This document shows, piece after piece, positions 16,642-25,755 of a DNA stretch of 64,000 nucleotides (its first letter is position 1; each line of letters opens with the position of its first letter). The notes under the pieces are model-generated. The model was not told the origin of the DNA. It ran no database searches and was given only the letters and a program-made list of their open reading frames with translations. The stretch comes from Nocardia vaccinii NBRC 15922 (GTDB lineage Bacteria > Actinomycetota > Actinomycetes > Mycobacteriales > Mycobacteriaceae), in NCBI RefSeq assembly GCF_001613305.1, contig NZ_BDCC01000044.1:1-64000 (forward strand), in the 5' to 3' direction. A program made the position numbers and the translations under genes.

Positions 16642-18359
16642 CCCGGCCCGAACCCACGTCCAATACTGCGCTCTACCGCGCGGCTCGCGACCAACTCATC
16701 GGTGCGGCAACCGATTACGAGACCGCGCGGAGTACCTTCCGCTGGCCTCGGCCGACCGGGAAGTTCAACTGGGCCGTCGACTGGTTCGACGTGATCGCGC
16801 ACGGCAACGACCGCACCGCACTGTGGATCGTGGAGGAGGACGGCAGCGAGCGCAAGGTCGGCTTCCAGGAGATGGCCCAGCGCTCGGATCGGGTCGCGAC
16901 CTGGTTCGCGAATCTGGGTATGCGCAAGGGCGATCGGGTGCTGCTGATGCTCGGCAACCAGGTCGAACTCTGGGAGTCGATGCTGGCCGTCGCCAAACTC
17001 GGCGCGGTCATCATGCCCACCACGGCCGCGCTCGGACCCGCCGATCTGAGTGACCGAATCGACCGTGGCGCAGTGCGTTTCGTCATCGCCAATACCGGCG
17101 ACACCGCGAAGTTCGCGGAGGTGGCCGGCGATTACACCCGGATCGTCGTGGGCGATCCGGTTTCGGGCTGGCACGCCTACACCGAGGCCGACGCGGTCGA
17201 GACCGCGGGACCGTTCAGAGCGGTCACCGACGTCACCGACGAACTGCCGGTCTACTTCACCTCCGGCACCACCAGTAAGCCGAAGATGGTGCGGCACAAT
17301 CAGATCAGTTATCCGGTCGGACATCTGAGCACGCTCTACTGGATCGGCGTGCGCCCCGGCGACGTCCATCTGGCGATCAGCGCCCCGGGCTGGGCCAAAC
17401 ACGCCTGGAGCTGCTTCTTCGCGCCCTGGATCGCCGAGGCGACGATCTTCGTCTACAACTACGCCCGCTTCGACGCCGCGGCACTGCTGAACCAGTTGCA
17501 CCGGGCGGGCGTGAACACCTTCTGCGCGCCCCCGACGGTGTGGCGCATGCTGATCCAGGCCGACCTCGGCGAACGCCCGGCCGGACTGCGCGAAATCCTC
17601 GGCGCGGGTGAGCCGCTCAATCCCGACGTCATCGCGCAGGTGCGCAAGGCGTGGGGCCTGACCATCCGGGACGGCTTCGGCCAGACCGAGACGACTCTGC
17701 AGGTCGGCAACACTCCGGGCCAGCCGGTCAAACCGGGATCGATGGGACGTCCCGTGCCGGGAGTGCCTGTGGTCCTGGTGGATCCGATCACCGGCGAACT
17801 CTCCGACGAGGGTGAGATCTGCCTTGATCTGAGCGCCGATCCGGTCAATCTGATGACCGGATACCTCCAGGACCCCGAACGTAATGCCGCGGCGATGGCG
17901 GGCGGGTACTACCACACCGGCGATGTCGCCACCCGCGACGCCGACGGCTACATCACCTACATCGGCCGCACCGATGACGTCTTCAAATCCTCGGATTACA
18001 AGGTCTCCCCCTTCGAATTGGAGAGCGTGCTCATCGAACATCCCGCGGTGGTGGAGGCAGCGGTGGTGCCGCAGCCCGACGACACCCGCCTGGCCGTGCC
18101 GAAGGCATATGTCGCACTGGCCGCCGGATGGGCTCCCGACGACGAGACCGCCCGCGCCATCCTGGAATACGCGCGCGATCACCTCGCGCCGTATCTGCGC
18201 GTGCGCCGCGTCGAGTTCACCGAACTTCCCAAGACCATCTCGGGCAAGATCCGGCGGGTGGAACTGCGTCACCGCGAACAGACGGCACACGCCTCGGGTA
18301 CTCGCATAGACACCGAATTCCGTTACGAAGAACTCCTTCGCACAACGACACTCGACTAA
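16638..18359 (+). CDS. Second acyl-CoA synthetase (AMP-forming), medium-chain type
   Basis: A 573-residue ANL enzyme of a different subgroup from its neighbour. The phosphate loop is TSGTTSKPK (208-216), the adenylate motif is GFGQTETT, the hinge is GRTDDVFKSSDYKVSPFELE and the C-terminal lysine is in SGKIRR. The SxYKVSP hinge is typical of medium-chain/butyryl-type synthetases (acetyl-CoA synthetase-like). GTG 16638 overlaps the preceding stop by four bases with CAGGAG upstream. Two coupled synthetases suggest paired activation of related acids or of two chain lengths. Confidence 0.92.
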   Translation: MTRPEPTSNTALYRAARDQLIGAATDYETARSTFRWPRPTGKFNWAVDWFDVIAHGNDRTALWIVEEDGSERKVGFQEMAQRSDRVATWFANLGMRKGDRVLLMLGNQVELWESMLAVAKLGAVIMPTTAALGPADLSDRIDRGAVRFVIANTGDTAKFAEVAGDYTRIVVGDPVSGWHAYTEADAVETAGPFRAVTDVTDELPVYFTSGTTSKPKMVRHNQISYPVGHLSTLYWIGVRPGDVHLAISAPGWAKHAWSCFFAPWIAEATIFVYNYARFDAAALLNQLHRAGVNTFCAPPTVWRMLIQADLGERPAGLREILGAGEPLNPDVIAQVRKAWGLTIRDGFGQTETTLQVGNTPGQPVKPGSMGRPVPGVPVVLVDPITGELSDEGEICLDLSADPVNLMTGYLQDPERNAAAMAGGYYHTGDVATRDADGYITYIGRTDDVFKSSDYKVSPFELESVLIEHPAVVEAAVVPQPDDTRLAVPKAYVALAAGWAPDDETARAILEYARDHLAPYLRVRRVEFTELPKTISGKIRRVELRHREQTAHASGTRIDTEFRYEELLRTTTLD

Positions 18360-18456
18360 TGCCCACACCGCGCACATGATTCGGATAGTCTCCCATCCGG
18401 CAGTTCCAGCGGGCCTATCCGAGTTCCGTCTCGGGTATGCGGTGTCCGGCCGAGAT

Positions 18457-18488
18457 TGGCGCGTTTGCCCGAAAGTGGCGTGTTCCGC
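18457..18488 (+). promoter_or_regulatory. Possible AraC-type direct repeat upstream of a small gene
   Basis: TGGCGCGTTTGCC and TGGCGTGTTCCGC begin at 18457 and 18476, a 19-bp spacing, as in many AraC-family targets. They lie about 100 bp upstream of the 69-residue gene. An AraC regulator is encoded directly after it on the other strand. Function inferred. Confidence 0.4.
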
Positions 18489-18580
18489 GCTAGCAGAGCA
18501 ATTGGTCAGCACACCAGGCTGGGGCTCACATCCCGATTATTCGTGATCGACAGTCCGTAACTCGACGATTGGAGATTACC

Positions 18581-18790
18581 TTGGCGCAGCACACCGGTTG
18601 CCAGCACAACAGCGAGAGCGCCACGGCGTACGTCGTGGCCGCCCTCGAGGCAAAGGGCACTGCAACCCGCGACGATTTCGACGTACCCGCGATCGTCGCC
18701 GCAACCCATGCGATAGCGGAGAGCTGGGATTTCGATTCCCTGGAACGCACCACGTTCTGGGGAATCGCCGCGACCCACCTGAAATTCTAA
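18581..18790 (+). CDS. Small uncharacterised protein (69 aa)
   Basis: I recognise no family. The product is acidic to neutral, mostly helical in appearance, with no membrane segment; it ends with a WGIAATHLKF tail. The TTG at 18581 is chosen because GGAG is then 6 nt upstream; a TTG at 18569 has none. The stop overlaps the stop of the convergent AraC gene by four bases (18787-18790). An AraC-type direct repeat lies upstream, so it may be that regulator's target. Confidence 0.6.
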   Translation: MAQHTGCQHNSESATAYVVAALEAKGTATRDDFDVPAIVAATHAIAESWDFDSLERTTFWGIAATHLKF

Positions 18791-19800
18791 GGACCGATGG
18801 CGGTCCCCGCCTCGACGAACGAACGCGCTTGCGCCGCAACGTTCCACCGCTGCGCGGCGCGACGGACCGAGGCGGCGTCCGCATATCCCAGCAACTGCGC
18901 CTGCCGGGCACGGCTCACCGGGCCCGCGGCTGCGGCGCGATGGAGCCTGGCGCGATCCAACTCCCGGCGCCAGGTCGTGCCCGCCTCGGTCAGCCTGCGT
19001 TGCAAGGTGCGCGGACTCGTGGCCAGGCGGCGAGCGACCCGTTCCAGCGAGACCTCGCCCTCGTCCAGCGCTTCGGCCAGCGCGGCGCCCACCCGTTCGG
19101 CCCAGCACAGTTCCAGGGGCGGCGGTGGCGGCAGCGTGGCCGCCAGCGGTTGCAGCACCTCCGCCAGCACCGGATCGGCGGTGGTCAGCGGCAGATCCAT
19201 ATCGCCGGCCCGGAACGTCATCGCGTCCAGGGGCGCGCCGAAATCGACAGTCGCCGTGCCGAATACGTCCCGGAAGGTCCGCAGATTCCGCGGCGCGGAC
19301 TGCCGCAGGGAGACCCGGATCGGGTCCAGCGGCGCGTCCACGACGGCGCGAGCCCTGGTCAGCACGGCCACCAGTCCCCAGATCTGAGTCAAATCGCGGG
19401 CCCGGCCCTCACCATCGATCATGTCCAGTGTCAGGGTGGCCTCCCGCTCGTTCTCCTGGAGCAGGTCGAAGCGGTGATTGCTGGTGACCGCGGTGACGTA
19501 CGGCCCGCAGGTCGCCAACCCCGCCCCGACCGTTGGCCCACTGGTGAACAGGTAGTCGTAGAGCCGCGTGGTCGACAGCTTGTATCGGCTCGCGATGCGT
19601 AACGCCACGTCGGGATCGTCGAGCCATTGCTCGGCGATTACCCAGAGTCGGCCGAAATGGTCGTTCGGTACATGTGTGCCGGGCCCGGTCATCGCCCAAT
19701 CGGGCAGCCCGCATTCGCGTAGCAGCCGGTCACGATCCAGGCCGGCCTCAGCAAGTCGCGTAATCACAAATCGGTGCAATAGCGTCGAATCGGTCCCCAT
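18787..19800 (-). CDS. AraC family regulator (Arabinose-binding-domain / OruR-like type)
   Basis: A 337-residue regulator of the group with a long N-terminal ligand domain (about 15-200) and a C-terminal AraC helix-turn-helix (about 235-330). The HTH shows SLERVARRLATSPRTLQRRL and then LLGYADAASVRRAAQRW, the usual second-helix sequence with GYADAASV in place of the common GFSDxSAF. The ATG at 19800 is the only well-placed start. No target is adjacent apart from the convergent small gene. Confidence 0.88.
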   Translation of the reverse strand: MGTDSTLLHRFVITRLAEAGLDRDRLLRECGLPDWAMTGPGTHVPNDHFGRLWVIAEQWLDDPDVALRIASRYKLSTTRLYDYLFTSGPTVGAGLATCGPYVTAVTSNHRFDLLQENEREATLTLDMIDGEGRARDLTQIWGLVAVLTRARAVVDAPLDPIRVSLRQSAPRNLRTFRDVFGTATVDFGAPLDAMTFRAGDMDLPLTTADPVLAEVLQPLAATLPPPPPLELCWAERVGAALAEALDEGEVSLERVARRLATSPRTLQRRLTEAGTTWRRELDRARLHRAAAAGPVSRARQAQLLGYADAASVRRAAQRWNVAAQARSFVEAGTAIGP

Positions 19801-19970
19801 GCCCCTCCTGCCTACTGTTTCCCCGAAGAATCTTCCTGGAAATAGCTACCTGGCAGAGTAGCCGCAACGGCCGCGACGTTTCGCATTACCGCCGGACCGC
19901 CGGTACTTCTCGGCGCGATGTCCGATTTGTTCAAGACCTCGTCGCGGTCACCGCCATAGAGTCCGGATCC

Positions 19971-20351
19971 ATGACTCTTCGACTGAATGTGATCGGCCTC
20001 GTCGCCGCGGATCTCGATGCCACCGTGGCGTTCTATCGCCGTCTCGGACTGGATTTCGGCGAGGTGACCGGAGGTCACGTGCAGGCCGGGCTACCCGGTG
20101 GCATGCAGCTGATGATCGACACCGAGGACACCGTCCGCTCCTTCCACCCGGACTGGCAGGGGCAGCCCGGCCGGATCGGGCTGGCGGTCGAATGCGACGG
20201 GGTCGCCGAGGTTGACAAGGTCTTCGCCGAACTCACCGCGGCCGGATATCGCGGGGAACTCGAACCGTTCGACGCGTTCTGGGGCCAGCGCTATGCCACT
20301 GTCCTGGATCCGGACGGGAACGGGGTCGATCTCTACGCACCGCTGGGTTGA
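19971..20351 (+). CDS. VOC (glyoxalase/bleomycin-resistance) family protein
   Basis: A single-domain VOC protein of 126 residues: two beta-alpha-beta-beta-beta modules, beginning LNVIGLVAADLDATVAFYRR and ending LDPDGNGVDLYAPL, where the DPDGN turn and following acidic position are characteristic. Such proteins bind a metal and act on thiol adducts or sequester compounds; the exact reaction is not evident. Its last 19 bases overlap the 3' end of the convergent AraC gene. Confidence 0.88.
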   Translation: MTLRLNVIGLVAADLDATVAFYRRLGLDFGEVTGGHVQAGLPGGMQLMIDTEDTVRSFHPDWQGQPGRIGLAVECDGVAEVDKVFAELTAAGYRGELEPFDAFWGQRYATVLDPDGNGVDLYAPLG

Positions 20352-21112
20352 GCGGGCCGCCCCCGGGCGATCAACCGGGCCAGTGACGTCCCGGACAGCT
20401 CGCGCACATCCCGTGCCAGATGGGCCTGATCGGCATATCCGGCGCGGAACGCGGTCTCGGCGAACGGGACTCCCGCGCGGGCCAGAACCAGCGCGCGTTG
20501 CAGGCGCAGCACCCGGCCCAGCAACTTGGGTCCGTACCCGAAGGCGGACAGCGACATTCGATGCAGTCGGCGCTCCCCCAGGCCGAGCGACTCGGCGACG
20601 GCGGCCACCGAAGCCCCCGCGTCCAGTCGCCGCACCACCGCGCGCAACGCCGGATCGACCGGATCGGCCTGGGCGGCAACGAGTCCGGCGATCCGGTCGA
20701 GTCCGGTCATGGGATCGGCCGAGGCGGCGAGGATCTCGGCCAGCGGACGCACCCGCGCGGGCCGCCACAGCTGGTCGAGATCGGCACGGCGGTCGAGCAG
20801 TTCGCGCGCCGGGACCCCGAGCAGTGCGGGCGCGGCGCCGGGGAAGAAGCGGATTCCGCTGATTCGCGTTCCGGGCGGGGCGGTGGTCGGATAACCGCGA
20901 GTGTCCGGACCCGCGACGACCAGCCGCCCGCCCGCCCAGAGCAGATCCATACATCCGTCCGGCAGGACCGGAGCGTCGTCGACCGGGCCGATCGTGCGCG
21001 TCCACACTGTTGCGCCGGGAACCGTCCGGGAACGCCGTTCCCGATACCGCGGCGGCGGGTGGATCTGCACCTTCGACACACTACGCGGCACGCCACGCCC
21101 GTCGGTGTTCAT
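20333..21112 (-). CDS. AraC family regulator (DUF6597-type N-terminus)
   Basis: About 259 residues. The N-terminal part has VLPDGCMDLLWAGGRLVVAG, the hallmark of the DUF6597-AraC group, and the C-terminal helix-turn-helix has SVAAVAESLGLGERRLHR and AETAFRAGYADQAHLARDV. The ATG at 21112 or a GTG at 21118 would serve as start; neither has a clear ribosome binding site, so the N-terminus is uncertain. Regulators of this group are often next to a VOC protein they control, which fits the convergent VOC gene here. Confidence 0.85.
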   Translation of the reverse strand: MNTDGRGVPRSVSKVQIHPPPRYRERRSRTVPGATVWTRTIGPVDDAPVLPDGCMDLLWAGGRLVVAGPDTRGYPTTAPPGTRISGIRFFPGAAPALLGVPARELLDRRADLDQLWRPARVRPLAEILAASADPMTGLDRIAGLVAAQADPVDPALRAVVRRLDAGASVAAVAESLGLGERRLHRMSLSAFGYGPKLLGRVLRLQRALVLARAGVPFAETAFRAGYADQAHLARDVRELSGTSLARLIARGRPAQPSGA

Positions 21113-21219
21113 CGCCACACGGACCGGGGAGCATCCGGTGACGCCGCAGTCGGGCCACTAAGCTACCCAGGACTTTCCGGAGGGAAGAAAAGCTAGTTCA
21201 GATTGGGGTCCACACCACC

Positions 21220-21705
21220 ATGCTCAAGGGTTTCAAAGACTTCCTGATGCGCGGGAACGTCATCGACCTGTCCGTCGCCGTCGTGATGGGCACCGCGTTC
21301 ACCGCGATCGTCCGGTCGGTCACCAAGGGGATCGTGGAACCGCTGCTGGCGATCTTCGGCAGTAACAGCCCGCTCGGGCTTGGTTTCCAGCTGGTGCCCG
21401 GCAAACCCGCGACCTTCATCGCGATCGGGCCGATCGTCAGCGCCGCGGTCGACTTCATCATGGTCGCGGCAGTGCTGTACTTCGCGCTGATCCTGCCGAT
21501 GAACACCCTCGAGAAGCGCTTCGCCAGGGGCAAGGTCAAGGAACTGGTGCCCACTCAGGAAGAGCTGCTGACCGAGATCCGCGATCTGCTCGCCGCTCAG
21601 GCGAGCGGGAAATCCGACGTCTCGAAGCGCTCGGACGAATCGGAACGCACCGATGGTTCGGCTGTCGACGCCCGGCGCGTCACCGCGAAAAGCATCGCCG
21701 ACTGA
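21220..21705 (+). CDS. mscL: Large-conductance mechanosensitive channel
   Basis: A 161-residue MscL, forming the homopentameric emergency osmotic valve. It starts MLKGFKDFLMRGNVIDLSVA, the conserved N-terminal helix and first membrane helix, with the second helix at about 68-92 and a C-terminal bundle ELVPTQEELLTEIRDLLA. A Ser/Asp/Glu-rich tail extends it by about 30 residues beyond the bundle. Monocistronic in appearance. Confidence 0.96.
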   Translation: MLKGFKDFLMRGNVIDLSVAVVMGTAFTAIVRSVTKGIVEPLLAIFGSNSPLGLGFQLVPGKPATFIAIGPIVSAAVDFIMVAAVLYFALILPMNTLEKRFARGKVKELVPTQEELLTEIRDLLAAQASGKSDVSKRSDESERTDGSAVDARRVTAKSIAD

Positions 21706-21732
21706 ATTCCGCGCCCTCGACCGCCGAGGCCG

Positions 21733-22464
21733 TCAACCGCAGTCCACCACCAGGGCGGTGGTGTTGTCACTGCCTCCGGCCCGCAGTGCGCCCTCCACGA
21801 GAGCCTCCGCGGTGATCGCCGCGGTCGCGCATCCGGCGAGCGTCTGCTTGATCTCCGCCATCGCCAGTGGTTTGTGCACGCCGTCGGTGCTCAGCAGGAA
21901 TCGGCCGTGACTCGATCCGGTCATGGCCCGGCCGATGGCCTCGGGAGCGACCGTGCGCGCCGACGTGGTCACCAGATGTTCGAAGCGCCGCGCGGGACGC
22001 CGCCCGAGGGACCGGAAGTATTCCGCGGCGGTGTGGTCGGTGGTGATCTGATGCAGCACCCGGCCGTTCCACCGGTAGGCGCGGCAGTCGCCGACCCAGG
22101 CGATATCGCAGGGCCCGTCGTCCCGCGGAAATACCGCGACGACGAGGACCGCGTCGGCCTCCTTCTCCGGGAACTGCCGCAGCAATTCCGCTTGCGCCGC
22201 AAGGATCCCGGCCGCGGCTCCGGCCTGCGCCGCGGCCCGCGCGGCCACCGCCGCCACCGTGCGAGCGGCACGGGCGGCCAGCAGATTATCGCCGACTCCG
22301 TCCGCAACGACGAACGCGTTTGTCCCGGTGGCCGAATCGGTCCAGCTGGACACGGCGTCGGCATTCAGTGACCGCAGGCCTCGCCTGCTCACCGATGCTC
22401 CTGCGACGCCGGCCACCCGAATCAGCTCACGGCGGGAAAACGCGGCGGTAACTCCACTGTCCAC
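21733..22464 (-). CDS. PP2C family Ser/Thr protein phosphatase
   Basis: A 243-residue PPM/PP2C phosphatase. The metal-binding motifs are in order: R-x-x-NADA (about 31-36), FVVADGVGDN (51-60), VGDCRAY in the middle, LLSTDGVHK and GGSDNTTALVVD at the end. There is no transmembrane helix, so it is a small soluble enzyme. The second metal motif has VADGVG rather than the usual VADGMGG. No kinase gene is adjacent, so the substrates are not visible here. Confidence 0.88.
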   Translation of the reverse strand: MDSGVTAAFSRRELIRVAGVAGASVSRRGLRSLNADAVSSWTDSATGTNAFVVADGVGDNLLAARAARTVAAVAARAAAQAGAAAGILAAQAELLRQFPEKEADAVLVVAVFPRDDGPCDIAWVGDCRAYRWNGRVLHQITTDHTAAEYFRSLGRRPARRFEHLVTTSARTVAPEAIGRAMTGSSHGRFLLSTDGVHKPLAMAEIKQTLAGCATAAITAEALVEGALRAGGSDNTTALVVDCG

Positions 22465-22594
22465 GGCCGCCTCCTTGGGCGCTCACCCCCCTGCTGCCTG
22501 TCGGCAGCTATTTCAGTAAACCTCGCACACCCGTGCACAACACCAGATCCGGCTGTGGGATTCCTGAGAACCGGACGACCAGCATGTTCCGCGG

Positions 22595-23371
22595 TCATCC
22601 CGGCAGGGTGATCAGTCGCTGAGCATCGTCGAACAGCGCGCGCTCGGCGACCCGGGCGGAGGCCAGCGCGGCCAGCGATGCCGCGGCGAGCAGCATGTAC
22701 ATCACCACGATCTGGTAGCGGATCGCGGTGAGCGGTTCGACGCCCGCCAGGATCAGGCCGGTCATCGCGCCGGGCAGGCTGATCAGGCCGACGACCTTCG
22801 TGGAATCGATGCCGGGCACGAGCGCGGTGCGCAGCGCCGATCGCCGGTAGGGCAGGAATGCGGTCCGGGCGGGCAGGCCGAGGCACAGGCGCGCCTCGAT
22901 CGCGGGACGGGCCGCCACGGCGTCCTCCCGCAGGCGGCGCAGGGCGATTCCGGTCGCCTGCATGGCTCCCGAGACGATCATCCCGCCGACCGGGACCACC
23001 ACCCGCGCCTGAGTCGAGATGACCTGCAACGCGATCAGCGCACCGAGGGTGATCGCCGTTCCGAACGCGACCCCGGCGGTGGCCGCTCGAATCGCATGCG
23101 GCAGGCCGTCGCCGCGCCGTCCGGCGACCTGTCCGGCGATGCCGATCATCAACGCCACCCAGGCCAGCGCACCGGGTAATCCGGTGTGCCGGAACAGAAT
23201 CAGCAGAATCGCCCCGACCGCGACCAGTTGCACCCCGGCACGCGCGGCGGCGATCAGCAGCTCACGCGTCAGATGCAACCGCTGCCGGTACGCGATCAGC
23301 GCGGCCAGGGCCACCAGCGCCACCGACGTGCCCACGCCCTGCCAGTTCGGAACCGAAAGTCCTTGTACCAT
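22595..23371 (-). CDS. ABC transporter permease, FetB (UPF0014) family
   Basis: A 258-residue membrane protein with about seven helices and the family blocks QVISTQARVVVPVGGMIVSG and VPGIDSTKVVGLISLPGAMT, which include the conserved Pro-Gly and Thr-Lys sites of FetB-type permeases. FetAB exports iron in E. coli under oxidative stress; the metal here is not proven. The ATG at 23371 shares its first base with the stop of the ATPase gene (TGATG), so the two are coupled. Confidence 0.88.
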   Translation of the reverse strand: MVQGLSVPNWQGVGTSVALVALAALIAYRQRLHLTRELLIAAARAGVQLVAVGAILLILFRHTGLPGALAWVALMIGIAGQVAGRRGDGLPHAIRAATAGVAFGTAITLGALIALQVISTQARVVVPVGGMIVSGAMQATGIALRRLREDAVAARPAIEARLCLGLPARTAFLPYRRSALRTALVPGIDSTKVVGLISLPGAMTGLILAGVEPLTAIRYQIVVMYMLLAAASLAALASARVAERALFDDAQRLITLPG

Positions 23372-24027
23372 CAGGCTTTCCGATCGTCGTGCGCAACGAT
23401 CCGGGACAGTCCGCCGCTGCCCAGCAGCAGCACCTCGTCGGCGACCCGCCCGACGAATCCGCTGTCGTGGCTGACCAGCACCACCGATCCGCCCTCGCGG
23501 GTGTGCTCGGCGATGAGATCCGCGACCGCTCCGGCGGCGGCCTCGTCCAGAGCCGAGGTCGGCTCGTCCAGAATCAGCGCCTGCGGGCCGACGGCCAGCT
23601 CGCGCGCCAGGCAGACCCGTTGCGCCTCACCGCCGGACAGCTCGTCGCAGCGCCGATGCAGGAACGTCGGCGGTAGTCCGGCCCGTCGCAGGAGCTCGGC
23701 CGCCTGTTCGTCGGTCAGTTCGGGACGGCCCACCCGCACCTCGTCGGCGACGACGTCGGTCAGCAGCGTCGGCTGCTGCGGGACCAGCCCGACCCTGCGG
23801 CGCAGATCGAGGACGTCGAGTTCGGTGATCGGCACATCGTCCAGCAGGATCCGCCCGCTGGTCGGTTCGGCGAGCCGATTCAGCAAGCGCAACAACGTGG
23901 TCTTGCCGACCCCGCTCGGCCCGACCACCGCGGTACACCGGCCGCCCGGCAGCCGAACGCTGACGTCGGCGAATATCGTGGTCGGCCCGTAATCCACGCC
24001 GACCTGCTCCAGAACGATGCTGTGCAC
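23371..24027 (-). CDS. ABC transporter ATP-binding protein, FetA-like
   Basis: A 218-residue ATPase with Walker A GPSGVGKT (about 38-45), signature LSGGEAQRVCLAREL, Walker B LILDEPTSALDE and the switch histidine in VLVSHDSGF. The GTG at 24027 begins the conserved core; upstream frame is low-complexity and has no ribosome binding site. It pairs with the FetB-like permease that follows at once, so the two form a homodimeric-type exporter or importer of a metal or similar solute. Confidence 0.9.
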   Translation of the reverse strand: MHSIVLEQVGVDYGPTTIFADVSVRLPGGRCTAVVGPSGVGKTTLLRLLNRLAEPTSGRILLDDVPITELDVLDLRRRVGLVPQQPTLLTDVVADEVRVGRPELTDEQAAELLRRAGLPPTFLHRRCDELSGGEAQRVCLARELAVGPQALILDEPTSALDEAAAGAVADLIAEHTREGGSVVLVSHDSGFVGRVADEVLLLGSGGLSRIVAHDDRKA

Positions 24028-24121
24028 GCCACCACCCTGCCGCACCAGGGCACATAACGCACCGCAACCGCACGAACGCGCTGCCACCCGGAACCGGATG
24101 ACAGCGCGTCGCGGAGTTCGG

Positions 24122-25396
24122 TCAGTCCTCGCTGAACGAGGAGGCGCGCTGCTTGCTCGCGCGGGCGCGGCGACGCTCGGCGCGCAGTTCGGCGAGTTCC
24201 TGTTCGAGGGTTTCGGCGATCCGGAACTGGCCGGTGTCGTAGCCGTTGAGCGGATCGTCCTGTGCGGCATCGGGGTCCGCGCCATTGCTCGCGGATTTGC
24301 CGTTGACGCCGGACTTTCCGTTCTTGGACGCCGAGCCGTTGACATCCGAACCGCTCAACCAGGCGTCGTTGGCGCGGTAATCGGTGGTGACCGCGGAATC
24401 GTCGGCGGCCGAGGAACGGAACGATGCGACCGGATCGTCCGCGTCCACCGTCGAGGGCTTGTCCGAATCCTTCGCCCTGGCGTCCATCCGGGTGGTGTCC
24501 TCCGCCGAGGTGGCCTCGCCGCCCGGCAACGCCATCAGCGCACCGCTGGGCCGGGTCACATCCGGGGAGACGTTCTGCCGGAAGAAACTCACGAAGGTCG
24601 GCATCGTGCGCCGGATCTGCTCCGAGGGGTCGGGCAGATCGCGGACCTGATCGGTGGCCTGCGCGATGGCCATGCCGTATCGGGAGCTGGCGGCGTGGTG
24701 GATGAGCAGCGCGACACCGATCATCACCGGGGCGACCGCGTGCACGCCGACGTCGTACCAGCGGCCCGACCTGATGTAGGGGTAGGTGTTGAGTCCGACC
24801 GTCAGCGACAACAGGGCCAGTTCGGCGATGGCGACCTGCTTGCGGCTGTCCAGGATGCCCCATTCGGCGACCTTGTTGGTGCCGATCATGATGATGACCA
24901 GACACACGCTGATCATGGCTTCGAGCAGGTAGCTGAACCAGTACAAGGGATCGGTGGGACCACCGGGGGCGATGTTGTGTTGCACGTTGACCGCCGACCA
25001 CAGCATGCCGGCCGCGACCACACCGGCCAGCGCGCGCAGCGACCACGCCCGATGCCGGTACAGCGAGGCGAGTTTGGCGTGCGGACTCGATTCACGCCGC
25101 TGCGCGGCGAGCGCCCGGCGGGCGAGCAACAGATCACGCATGTCGGCCTTCGCGATCTTCTGGGATGTTGTCCTGGCTTCGTCGGAGGCCGCGGCCGCGG
25201 CTTGGACGTGCTTCCAGCGTTGGTCGCGCTCGGCCTCGCGAATCTTTTCGGCTAGTTCACGTTCGGCGCGCAGCTCGTCTTCGGACAGGGCCTCGGTCAG
25301 CGCGGGGTCGAACTGATAGGCCAGCCGTCCGCGGGCATGCTCGACCCGCTTCGCCAGATGCGTGACATCGTCTTCACTCGAGTGCTCGATGGTCAT
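24122..25396 (-). CDS. Four-helix membrane protein with coiled N-terminus (uncharacterised)
   Basis: I do not recognise a characterised family; the helix block is reminiscent of DUF2637/Spd-like proteins of actinobacteria. The 424-residue product has a charged, helical N-terminal region (about 30-110), four membrane helices (118-138, 151-172, 188-206, 215-235) and a long cytoplasmic C-terminal tail. The tail includes a low-complexity Ser/Asn/Gly/Asp stretch (about 340-375) and a final coiled-coil-like EQELAELRAERRRARASKQ. The ATG at 25396 follows TTGGAGG; an open frame to 25513 is not supported. Alone in its transcription unit. Confidence 0.75.
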   Translation of the reverse strand: MTIEHSSEDDVTHLAKRVEHARGRLAYQFDPALTEALSEDELRAERELAEKIREAERDQRWKHVQAAAAASDEARTTSQKIAKADMRDLLLARRALAAQRRESSPHAKLASLYRHRAWSLRALAGVVAAGMLWSAVNVQHNIAPGGPTDPLYWFSYLLEAMISVCLVIIMIGTNKVAEWGILDSRKQVAIAELALLSLTVGLNTYPYIRSGRWYDVGVHAVAPVMIGVALLIHHAASSRYGMAIAQATDQVRDLPDPSEQIRRTMPTFVSFFRQNVSPDVTRPSGALMALPGGEATSAEDTTRMDARAKDSDKPSTVDADDPVASFRSSAADDSAVTTDYRANDAWLSGSDVNGSASKNGKSGVNGKSASNGADPDAAQDDPLNGYDTGQFRIAETLEQELAELRAERRRARASKQRASSFSED

Positions 25397-25755
25397 CGCG
25401 CCTCCAAGCGTGTGAGATGCTGCGGCAGCCAAGGGGTCACGGTTGGTAGCGGCACATAGCATTAATAGTCGATAGACCGCCCATGGCGAAACCGCAAGCT
25501 TGCCATCGGACACGAATTACCGGCGTGGCGCGCGCGACACGCGCAGAAGACGGGTGCACCCGAGCATCTCGAACTGGACCACCGACCCGGAACCGGACGG
25601 TACCGAACGCGCGGGTCGTCCCATTTCGCGGGCGTCGTCGTGATCGCTTGCGGCACAGCCTGTCCCGGTACTCACGAGTAGTTTGGTCGGGGTGGGGCCA
25701 ACAGCCGCACGGGGAGCGCGATCGGATCCCGATCGCAGGAGACAGTGAGGATATC
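25397..25755. other. 359-bp intergenic region before the P450 gene
   Basis: No gene seen. It holds the promoters of two divergent genes. TACTCACGAGTA (25669-25680) is a 5+2+5 palindrome about 75 bp before the P450 start and could be an operator. Confidence 0.4.

Noticed and set aside
16635..18512. 625-codon minus-strand frame over the second acyl-CoA synthetase
   Set aside because: Shadow of a GC-rich gene; the plus strand has all ANL motifs.
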